Below, piece by piece: positions 29,533-37,417 of a stretch of DNA of 37,417 nt. The DNA is from an uncultured Blautia sp. (GTDB taxonomy: Bacteria; Bacillota; Clostridia; Lachnospirales; Lachnospiraceae), in assembly GCA_946538475.1 (NCBI GenBank), contig CAMNGN010000002.1:1-37417 (forward strand). Direction: 5' to 3'. The notes under the pieces were generated by a model that saw only the letters and a list, made by a program, of their open reading frames with translations, did no database searches and was not told the origin of the DNA. Numbering within the stretch: position 1 is the first letter of the stretch; each line of letters opens with the position of its first letter. The position numbers and the translations under genes are program-made.

Positions 29533-30535
29533 AAAAGTGTACGGGATAGATCTCGGCAACAGCTCGGTAAAGATCATAACGGGCACGCCGGGGTCTGTCT
29601 ATACCGAAAAGAATATCATCGCGTCGAAAGGGCGCGAGATCATAGCCGTGGGTGACGAGGCATACGCGATGTTGGGCAAACAGCCCATGGATATCCGTGT
29701 CAAATCGCCGATGGCTTTTGGCATGATAGCAGAACTTGAGCTGCAGGAGATCGTCCTTTACACGATGCTTACCCGTATGGGAAATACCCAGGGACTTCGC
29801 TCGGTCATTTATTTTACCGCGCCGCCCGACATGTCTCCGATAGAAAAAAGAGCGTATTATTATGTGGCAAACGGACACTGGATGCGGCAGAACCGGGTAT
29901 TTCTGGTGGAAAGTCCCATGGCAGAAGCCATTGCACTGGGCATAAATCCCGATGACAATACCGGAAATATGATCGTCAACATCGGTTCCGAGAGTACCTC
30001 CTTTGCGATCATTGCGGACGGCCGCATAATCATCAGCCGAAAACTGCAGACCGGCGGCAAGCAGATCACCGAGGCGATCTGTGCGGAGATACGCAGCACG
30101 CATCATCTGCAGATCGGGTACATGACCGGCCGTAAGCTGAAAAACGAACTCGGTTCCCTCAGCGATGATGAGAAAAAAGGAATAAAAGTGATCGGGATCG
30201 ACAGTGTTTCCGGTCTGCCACGCGAGGAGATGATCACCTCAGATGTGGTAAAGGCCGGTATTCTGAACAGTCTGTCGGGTCTCGCTTCAGAGATGAAAAC
30301 TTTTCTGGAGAGGATCCCTCCTCAGATAGCCATGCACATAAAAAAAGAAGGCGTATATCTGACCGGAGGCACGGCCAGACTCCCGGAGCTTCATCAGTAT
30401 CTGGCAGATTATACGGGATTTGCCTTTAACCTTCCCAACATGTACGAAAAGTCCTGCATCAGAGGACTCGGCAAAATCATCGAAGACAAAGAACTCCGCC
30501 GCTTTGCGCTGCCCGTGACGGAGCGCAGATTATAA
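29522..30535 (+). CDS. Rod shape-determining protein, MreB-like (divergent)
   Basis: YGIDLGNSSVKI actin-fold phosphate-1 motif, VESPMAEAIALGI, VYLTGGTARLPELHQYL; position directly upstream of mreC/mreD. Confidence 0.85.
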   Translation: MIFEKVYGIDLGNSSVKIITGTPGSVYTEKNIIASKGREIIAVGDEAYAMLGKQPMDIRVKSPMAFGMIAELELQEIVLYTMLTRMGNTQGLRSVIYFTAPPDMSPIEKRAYYYVANGHWMRQNRVFLVESPMAEAIALGINPDDNTGNMIVNIGSESTSFAIIADGRIIISRKLQTGGKQITEAICAEIRSTHHLQIGYMTGRKLKNELGSLSDDEKKGIKVIGIDSVSGLPREEMITSDVVKAGILNSLSGLASEMKTFLERIPPQIAMHIKKEGVYLTGGTARLPELHQYLADYTGFAFNLPNMYEKSCIRGLGKIIEDKELRRFALPVTERRL

Positions 30536-30562
30536 AAGACTCCCCTTTGAGGTGTTCAAAGA

Positions 30563-31615
30563 ATGAAAAACAGACTTCATTTTCGATTCAATATAAAAAG
30601 CAGGCATCTGCTGGTCATCATGACCCTTTTCTGCCTGGCCTGCATCGTCGGTACGTTTGCTTCCGGCATTGGACCGGGACCGCTGAGAGAAGCGGCGGCT
30701 GCCATTGTTGTTCCCTTTCAGAACAGCATCGAAGCAGTGAGCGGACTGTTTCACGGCGCCCGCGAGAATATGCGTGCCAAGGAAGAACTGATCGCCGAGA
30801 ACGAGGATCTGAAGCTGCAGGTCGAAAGTCTCACGGGGCAGATCAACACGCTTGTCCAGGACCAGCAGGAGCTCAGAAGGCTGCAGGCTCTTTACGATCT
30901 CGATCAGGAATACACGGATTATCCCAAGATAGCAGCGCGCATCATCTCAAAAGATCCGGGTAACTGGTATGATACTTTTATGATCAATAAAGGAAGCCTT
31001 GACGGCATCCGCATCGACAATAATGTCATCGCCGGAAAAGGGCTTGTCGGTATCGTGACGGAAGTAGGTGCCACCTGGGCAACCGTCCGTTCCATCATCG
31101 ATGACAGCAGCAGCGTGAGCGCCATGACGGTCAGCACTTCTGACAACTTTATCGTGCAAGGGGACCTGGAGCTTATCGACGAAGGAAAACTTCGGTTTGT
31201 CGAGCTTTACGATCAGGAAGGAAAAGTGACGACAGGAGAGCAGATCGTCACATCGAACATCAGTGAAAAATATGTCGAAGGTCTGTTTATCGGGTATGTG
31301 AGCGAGGTCGAACAGGATACCAACAATCTGACCAAGACCGGCACCATCGTGACCCCGGTCGACTTCGGACATCTGAGAGACGTCTTTGTCATCACCCGCA
31401 ACAAGGCTGACGCTTACCTTGAGGATGCACCGAAAGCAGCGGACGATTTCCCGGGGGATGAAAACGAAACAGCTGCGGAAGGTACACCTGCGGAGGAAAC
31501 AGCCGCAGAGGATACTTCTTCAGACGAGGTCACGGAAGAAGAGGTTCCCGCCGAAGAAACGCAGACGGAAGAAGAAAGCGGAGACACAGCTTCCGGGAAT
31601 GAGGGAGAAGAGTGA
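30563..31615 (+). CDS. mreC: Rod shape-determining protein MreC with acidic C-terminal tail
   Basis: TM plus coiled coil, ARIISKDPGNWYDTFMINKGSLDGIRIDNNVIAGKGLVGIV. Confidence 0.94.
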   Translation: MKNRLHFRFNIKSRHLLVIMTLFCLACIVGTFASGIGPGPLREAAAAIVVPFQNSIEAVSGLFHGARENMRAKEELIAENEDLKLQVESLTGQINTLVQDQQELRRLQALYDLDQEYTDYPKIAARIISKDPGNWYDTFMINKGSLDGIRIDNNVIAGKGLVGIVTEVGATWATVRSIIDDSSSVSAMTVSTSDNFIVQGDLELIDEGKLRFVELYDQEGKVTTGEQIVTSNISEKYVEGLFIGYVSEVEQDTNNLTKTGTIVTPVDFGHLRDVFVITRNKADAYLEDAPKAADDFPGDENETAAEGTPAEETAAEDTSSDEVTEEEVPAEETQTEEESGDTASGNEGEE

Positions 31616-32139
31616 AAAGCAAGATCATCCATGTTGCAGTGATCCTGGGCTGTTTTTTGCTACAGAGCACTGTCATCAAGAAAATCGCGATCGGATCCAT
31701 AAGTCCTAATCTTATATTGATCCTGTGCGTCTCCATGGGTCTTATGCGAGGCCGCAAGAGCGGAATGTGGACCGGATTTTTCCTGGGCATTCTGACAGAT
31801 ATGTTCTACGGGTCGGTGTTCGGCTTTTATGCGCTTATCTACATGTACGTGGGATTCCTGGCAGGATATGCGCATCGTATCTGCTACGACGATGATCTGA
31901 AGGTGCCCGTGCTTCTTGCCGCAGCGACCGATCTTTTATACGGTCTTTCGGTCTATGCGCTGCAGTTTCTTCTGCGCGGCAGGCTTTCGCTGGGCGTTTA
32001 TTTTGTGCGTATCATCATACCCGAAGTGATATACACGGTAATTCTGACAGTCATCGTCTACAGGATATTCCACTATATCAATTATCATTTTATGTCGCCG
32101 ATCCGGCAGGAGAGAGATTCCATATGGGTAATAAGATAA
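31612..32139 (+). CDS. mreD: Rod shape-determining protein MreD (GTG start)
   Basis: Small multi-TM protein with PNLILILCVSMGLMRGRKSGMWTGFFLGILTDMFYG, between mreC and the PBP2 gene. Confidence 0.92.
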   Translation: MKSKIIHVAVILGCFLLQSTVIKKIAIGSISPNLILILCVSMGLMRGRKSGMWTGFFLGILTDMFYGSVFGFYALIYMYVGFLAGYAHRICYDDDLKVPVLLAAATDLLYGLSVYALQFLLRGRLSLGVYFVRIIIPEVIYTVILTVIVYRIFHYINYHFMSPIRQERDSIWVIR

Positions 32140-35021
32140 AGGGACTTCTGAAAAAGATACGGCTGCAAAGAACGACCGTTCTGCTGCTGTTGTTCTGTTT
32201 CATGTCCTCCGTCCTGATCAGGCAGCTATTTGATCTCCAGATCATTCAGGGACAGGATTACATCCACAAATTTCAGACCAGGACCACCAAGACGCGTGTC
32301 ATCAAAAGTACCAGAGGCAACATTTTCGACCGCAACGGTGTGATGCTGGCCTCCAACATTCTTTCATATACACTGACATTTGAGGACAACGGTTCATACG
32401 ATACGTCCAGGCAGAAAAACCTTACACTCAACGGTACCGCGTACCGTGTTCTGCAGATCCTGGCTTCGAACGGCGATTCTCTGAGCCACAGTTTTCATGT
32501 GATCGTAGGCGAGGACGGTTCGTATGTCTACGATGTCGATGAGGGCTTTACCCTCAACCGTTTTAAAGCCGATGTCTACGGCTGTGCGCTGATCGACGAC
32601 ATGACAGAAGAGCAGAAAGAGTCCACAGCCGAAGAGATGATCGATTACCTGAGCGGTCCTCACAGATTCTCCGTGGTGCTCACGGGCGAGAATGCCTACA
32701 CCCCCGAGGAGCTCGAAAAGTACGGTCTTCCCGAACAGCTTACCAAGCAGGAGATCCTGGACATTTCGATCATGAGATACCTGCTGAATACCAACAGTTT
32801 CAAAAAATACATGCCCGTCACGATCGCGACCAACGTCAGCGAGCAGTCCATAGCGGCCATCATGGAAAATCAGAACGAGCTGCAGGGCATCGATGTCGTC
32901 GAAGATTCCATGCGTCAGTACATCGACGAAGAGAGTATGGCCCCGATCCTTGGGTACATCGGTAAAGCCTCCGCCGAGGAGCTGGAAAATCTGCGGGCTC
33001 AGAACCCCGACTACCCGAATGACGCCGTGGTAGGAAAAGCCGGCATAGAGCAGTACATGGAGCTCACCCTGCAGGGTACCGACGGCGAAGAGACCGTCAC
33101 TGTGGATAACCTCGGAAAAGTCCTGAGGATCGACAATGACACCATCGTAAAGCCGACCGCCGGAAACGACGTGTACCTCACCGTTAACTCCGACTGGCAG
33201 AGCGCCATCTACGAGATCCTCAAACAGAGGGTCGCGGGTATTCTGCTTTCCCGAATAGAGGCGATAGAAGAGTACGATTACGAACTGTACAACAGCGCGG
33301 CCATGATCAAGATCCCTATCTTTGACGTGTACAATGCGCTTGTAGCCAACAGCGTGATCGATATCACAAGATTTGATGATGAAGAAGCCTCCACCGTCGA
33401 GAAAACCCTGCAGTCCAAGTTTGAGAAAAAGCAGGATCAGGTGTTCCGTGTGATCAAAGACCGTCTGACCGGCAGCAATCCTCCGGCCTATAAAGACGAG
33501 GATGAGCAGTATCAGGAATATTTTGATTACATCTGCACCGATCTGCTTCAGAATACGCTGGGCATAATCGAAAAAGCATCGGTGGATACTTCCGACAAGA
33601 CATATATTGCCTATCAGGATGAAGGCGAGATCAGCCTCAGAGAGTATCTGACCTACGCGGCAAGCCAGAACTGGATCGACATCTCACGCATCTCTTCGGA
33701 TGCGGAATATCTTGATTCTCAGGAGGTGTATACCTCCCTCACAGATTATATTCTGGAATATCTGCGGACCGACACAGCTTTCTCCAAGAAACTGTATTAT
33801 TACATGCTGCATGAGCATACCATCACAGGCCAGGAGCTGTGCCTTGTGCTTTTTGAGCAGGGAATCCTCTCCAAGGAGGACAGCGATTATCAGGGCCTTG
33901 CAGCGGGAACCATGAGTGCTTACGATTTCATGATCCAAAAGCTCTGGAACCTCCAGATCGAGCCCGCTCAGCTTGCGCTTACCCCCTGTTCGGCATCGGC
34001 CGTGCTGACCGACGTCAATACCGGCGAAGTAATAGCGTGTGTCTCCTATCCGGGATATGACAACAACCGTCTGACCAACAACATGGATGTTTCGTATTAC
34101 TCCAAGCTGGCCATGGACCTTTCCAGTCCTTTCTTCAACAAGGCCACGCAGCAGCAGACAGCACCCGGCTCGACAATGAAACTTTTGTCTACCATCGCCG
34201 GTATGCTGGAGGGGGTTATCGACGACCAGACCTATTTCAACTGTACCGGTCTTTTCGAGTTCGTCGAACCGCCGATCAGGTGCTGGAACGAGCTGGGACA
34301 CGGTTCTCTCGAAATCAGAGAGGCCATTCAGGAATCATGCAACTATTTCTTCAACATGGTCGGTTTCCAGATCGGCAAGACCGGCGACAATCGCTTTTCC
34401 GAACAGCAGAGTCTGGAAAAACTGCAGTACTATGCTTCGGTCATCGGTCTTGACAAGAAGACGGGCATAGAGCTCACCGAAGCTGCGCCGAAGGTCTCTG
34501 ACAGTCTGGCAGTGCCGTCCTACATCGGACAGGGTACTCATCTGTATACGACCACCGAGCTTTGCCGCTATGCTTCGACGCTGGCAAACTCCGGTACGGT
34601 GTATAACCTGAGCCTTCTCGACAAAGTGGTTACGCCCGACGGCGAAACCGTGACCGATTATCAGCCGGAGATCCTTACAAAAGCCGAGGTGCCTCAGAAC
34701 GTCTGGGACGACATCCACGACGGTATGAGAAGAGTGGTAGAGACCCACGAACAGTTTGACGACCTTCGTATGGAAGTATCGGGAAAGACAGGAACCGCCG
34801 AGGTGGATATCTATCATCCCAACCACGGTCTGTTCATCGGATATGCTCCCTCCGATACTCCGCAGTATGCGATCGCGGTACGTATAGCCAACGGGTATTC
34901 TTCAGGTAATGCGTGTCTGATCGCGAATGACATTTTTAAATACATCTTTGAGCTGGACGATCCGGAAAACATCATCACCGGATACGCCGCGGCCGATACG
35001 AGCGAGACTTCAAATGATTAA
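32124..35021 (+). CDS. Penicillin-binding protein 2 (elongasome transpeptidase), unusually large
   Basis: 965 aa; RGNIFDRNGVMLASN, APGSTMKLLST (SxxK), ESCNYFF (SxN), SGKTGTAE (KTG). Confidence 0.94.
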   Translation: MGNKIKGLLKKIRLQRTTVLLLLFCFMSSVLIRQLFDLQIIQGQDYIHKFQTRTTKTRVIKSTRGNIFDRNGVMLASNILSYTLTFEDNGSYDTSRQKNLTLNGTAYRVLQILASNGDSLSHSFHVIVGEDGSYVYDVDEGFTLNRFKADVYGCALIDDMTEEQKESTAEEMIDYLSGPHRFSVVLTGENAYTPEELEKYGLPEQLTKQEILDISIMRYLLNTNSFKKYMPVTIATNVSEQSIAAIMENQNELQGIDVVEDSMRQYIDEESMAPILGYIGKASAEELENLRAQNPDYPNDAVVGKAGIEQYMELTLQGTDGEETVTVDNLGKVLRIDNDTIVKPTAGNDVYLTVNSDWQSAIYEILKQRVAGILLSRIEAIEEYDYELYNSAAMIKIPIFDVYNALVANSVIDITRFDDEEASTVEKTLQSKFEKKQDQVFRVIKDRLTGSNPPAYKDEDEQYQEYFDYICTDLLQNTLGIIEKASVDTSDKTYIAYQDEGEISLREYLTYAASQNWIDISRISSDAEYLDSQEVYTSLTDYILEYLRTDTAFSKKLYYYMLHEHTITGQELCLVLFEQGILSKEDSDYQGLAAGTMSAYDFMIQKLWNLQIEPAQLALTPCSASAVLTDVNTGEVIACVSYPGYDNNRLTNNMDVSYYSKLAMDLSSPFFNKATQQQTAPGSTMKLLSTIAGMLEGVIDDQTYFNCTGLFEFVEPPIRCWNELGHGSLEIREAIQESCNYFFNMVGFQIGKTGDNRFSEQQSLEKLQYYASVIGLDKKTGIELTEAAPKVSDSLAVPSYIGQGTHLYTTTELCRYASTLANSGTVYNLSLLDKVVTPDGETVTDYQPEILTKAEVPQNVWDDIHDGMRRVVETHEQFDDLRMEVSGKTGTAEVDIYHPNHGLFIGYAPSDTPQYAIAVRIANGYSSGNACLIANDIFKYIFELDDPENIITGYAAADTSETSND

Positions 35022-36180
35022 ACAGTACAAATTGAGATTTTACAATTTCAGACTGGTTTTTCTGCTTTTGTCTATCTGCGGAATAGGCATTGCCCTTGTG
35101 GGGATGGCCATGTCATCCCTGCGTTCGAGGCAGATCATGGGTGTGGCCATGGGCGTGATCATCATGATAGTGCTTTCCCTGATCGACTATTCCTGGCTGC
35201 TCAATTTTCAATGGTCCATGTATGTGGCGAACATCTTGATGCTTCTGGCCGTGCGTCTTTTCGGCGACAGTGCCAACGGTGCCGCGAGATGGATCGACCT
35301 TGGATTCATCCGTTTTCAGCCGACAGAGCTTTCCAAAGTACTGATCATCCTGTTCTTTGCCAAATTCCTGATGGATCATGAGGAGACGATCAATACCTTC
35401 AGAACTCTGGGAGAAGCAGTGCTGCTGCTGATCGTGCCTCTTCTCATGATCTACGTGCAGCCCGATATGAAAAACACCATCACGATCCTGGTACTGTTTT
35501 TCATTCTTCTCTATATATCGGGCCTCAGCTATAAGATCATCGGAGGAGGTCTGCTTATCGCCATACCGCTTCTGGTCATCTTTCTTTCGATCGTCGTTCA
35601 GCCCGACCAGAAGCTGATCAAGGATTATCAGAGAGAACGTATCATGTCTTTCCTATATCCGGAGGACGAAGAATACACCGATGACATTGAGCAGCAGAAC
35701 AACTCCAAGACGGCCATCGCATCGGGCGAGCTGGTCGGGAAGAAGATCACGGGGGATGACAATGTCTCTTCGGTAAACGACGGAAACTTTGTGTCGGAAA
35801 ACCAGACAGACTTTATCTTTGCCGTGGCGGGAGAGGAGTTCGGCTTTATCGGATGCTCGATCATCGTGCTCCTGCTGCTGGGAATATCGTTTGAATGCAT
35901 CAGGATGAGTCTCAGGGCAAAAGACCTTGCCGGCAAAGTAATATGCTGCGGGATCGGCAGTATCGTGGCGCTGCAGAGCTTTCTGAACATCTGCGTAGCG
36001 ACAGGGATCGCACCGAACACCGGTACGCCGCTTCCCTTTGTAAGTTATGGTCTGACTTCGATCGTCAGTCTTTTTATCGGCATGGGTTTTGTGCTGAACA
36101 TCGGCCTGCAGAGCAGTGCCTATAATAAAGAGATCATGAAATCTCACGACTTGGCGGAAAGGCAGGAAGAGTATCTATGA
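35014..36180 (+). CDS. rodA: Rod shape-determining glycosyltransferase RodA (SEDS family)
   Basis: GAARWIDLGFIRFQPTELSKV, TDFIFAVAGEEFGFIG, GIAPNTGTPLPFVSYGLTS. ATG 35014 overlaps the PBP2 stop (track ORF begins 34927). Confidence 0.94.
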   Translation: MIKQYKLRFYNFRLVFLLLSICGIGIALVGMAMSSLRSRQIMGVAMGVIIMIVLSLIDYSWLLNFQWSMYVANILMLLAVRLFGDSANGAARWIDLGFIRFQPTELSKVLIILFFAKFLMDHEETINTFRTLGEAVLLLIVPLLMIYVQPDMKNTITILVLFFILLYISGLSYKIIGGGLLIAIPLLVIFLSIVVQPDQKLIKDYQRERIMSFLYPEDEEYTDDIEQQNNSKTAIASGELVGKKITGDDNVSSVNDGNFVSENQTDFIFAVAGEEFGFIGCSIIVLLLLGISFECIRMSLRAKDLAGKVICCGIGSIVALQSFLNICVATGIAPNTGTPLPFVSYGLTSIVSLFIGMGFVLNIGLQSSAYNKEIMKSHDLAERQEEYL

Positions 36181-37394
36181 GCATAAAAAACGCACCCGTC
36201 CGCAGGACGAACGCTAAGCCAAAGGCTGCAAGGCCGCAGGCAAGACCTTCTTCCCTCGACATTGATGCACTTGAGAGCAAAGAGCAAAAAGCTCCAAAAA
36301 CAGAGAAGGACGTGAGAAGGGAGTACCCGGCTGCTCCTCCGAAAGTGCGTAAGTCCTTGTCTCCCAAACAGAAGGCCCGAAGGAAAAGAGCGCTGATGAG
36401 GAGGATCCGTACAACGTTTCTCCTCCTGCTTCTCCTGGCAGTCTGCGGAGCAGCGGGATTTGCGGCTGTGTATTTTCTGCGGGACGGAAATTTCAGTGAG
36501 CTGAATAAACCATATTCTCTCAGCACGGAATTTGCCAACAAACTGACGCAAAAGGAAGAGCTTCGCGCTGTTCCGTTTGCATCGGATCTTTGCGTTGTAA
36601 CCGAAGATGTGCCCCTCGAGACGGCGTCCCTGGGAAACGATCAGAACGGATTGCTGGTCGATATGGACAGAAAAGAAGTCCTGTATTCCCTCGGTGCCCT
36701 GGACAGAGTCTACCCTGCCAGTATCACCAAGATCATGACCGCTTTGCTTGTGCTGAAATACGGCGATCTGGATGAAACGATCACGATCACGCAGGAGGAT
36801 CTGAATCTGGAAGAAGGAGCCCAGGTATGCGGCTTTATCGCAGGAGATCAGCTCACTGTCGAGCAGCTTCTGTATTGCCTTCTTGTCTATTCGGGAAATG
36901 ACGCGGCAGCTGCACTTTCCCGGAACATTGCCGGAAACGAGGCCGATTTTGTCAGTATGATGAACACCTATGCCGGGCAGCTGGGCTGCACAGGCACACA
37001 TTTTACCAATCCGCACGGCCTGCAGGATCCGGATCATTACACCACCTGCTATGATATCTATCTGATGCTGAATGAAGCCTACAAGTATCCTGTATTCACG
37101 CAGATCTCACAGCTTCCCGGTTATACCGTCAATTATACCAGAGCGGATGGGACGGTCATGTCAACATACCTTGAAGCGACCGATCATTATCTTACGGGTG
37201 ATTCCACAGCCCCAAAAGATGTGACGATCCTCGGCGGAAAGACAGGTACCACCAAAGATGCCGGCAACTGTCTGGCTCTTTTAAGCCAGAATGCATACGG
37301 GCATCCTTTCTGCTCAATTGTCATGGGGGCCACAACGAAGGACGTTCTGTATCAGGAGATGAATTCGCTTCTTCAGGTCATCAATGAGGCATGA
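36177..37394 (+). CDS. D-alanyl-D-alanine carboxypeptidase (DacF/PBP5-like)
   Basis: YPASITKIMTALLVL (SxxK), VYSGNDAAAA (SxN), GGKTGTTKDAGNC (KTG); N-terminal signal anchor. Confidence 0.93.
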   Translation: MSIKNAPVRRTNAKPKAARPQARPSSLDIDALESKEQKAPKTEKDVRREYPAAPPKVRKSLSPKQKARRKRALMRRIRTTFLLLLLLAVCGAAGFAAVYFLRDGNFSELNKPYSLSTEFANKLTQKEELRAVPFASDLCVVTEDVPLETASLGNDQNGLLVDMDRKEVLYSLGALDRVYPASITKIMTALLVLKYGDLDETITITQEDLNLEEGAQVCGFIAGDQLTVEQLLYCLLVYSGNDAAAALSRNIAGNEADFVSMMNTYAGQLGCTGTHFTNPHGLQDPDHYTTCYDIYLMLNEAYKYPVFTQISQLPGYTVNYTRADGTVMSTYLEATDHYLTGDSTAPKDVTILGGKTGTTKDAGNCLALLSQNAYGHPFCSIVMGATTKDVLYQEMNSLLQVINEA

Positions 37395-37417
37395 GATATT
37401 GACGAAAATGCCAAAAT

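Noticed and set aside
36144-37037. 297-aa antisense ORF opposite the D,D-carboxypeptidase gene
   Set aside because: Shadow ORF; the sense strand has all three catalytic motifs of a real DacF-like protein.

Overview
This 37.4-kb window comes from a Firmicutes chromosome, most likely a Lachnospiraceae-type clostridium judging by gene content and order. Every supported gene lies on the + strand. Two housekeeping blocks are present: uppP, ftsK/spoIIIE, rlmH, phoH, ybeY, a DUF896 gene and a 5-FTHF cyclo-ligase gene at 0.2-7.1 kb; and miaB, mutS, mutL, miaA, a methionine-gamma-lyase-family gene, an FAD oxidoreductase gene, radC, an mreB-like gene, mreC, mreD, a PBP2 gene, rodA and dacF at 18.5-37.4 kb. 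Between them (7.3-18.4 kb) lies a cell-surface island. It encodes a 1442-aa anchored beta-helix/Ig-like protein, followed by a separate transcription unit with its own promoter, a long leader and a possible 23-aa ORF. That unit encodes a SipW/ER-type signal peptidase, three TasA/camelysin-like proteins related to each other (one with two domains and a membrane/wall anchor), and a roughly 1034-aa adhesin-like protein with no C-terminal anchor. It looks like a compact SipW-dependent fibre or pilus assembly locus and is the best candidate for an under-described system here. Other points of note are covarying hairpin repeats at the left edge, a recurrent intergenic GTWWACATAA motif, a duplicated domain of unknown function in the 1442-aa protein, a divergent MreB-like protein, and an oversized PBP2. 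All calls come from reading the sequence; no database searches were run.
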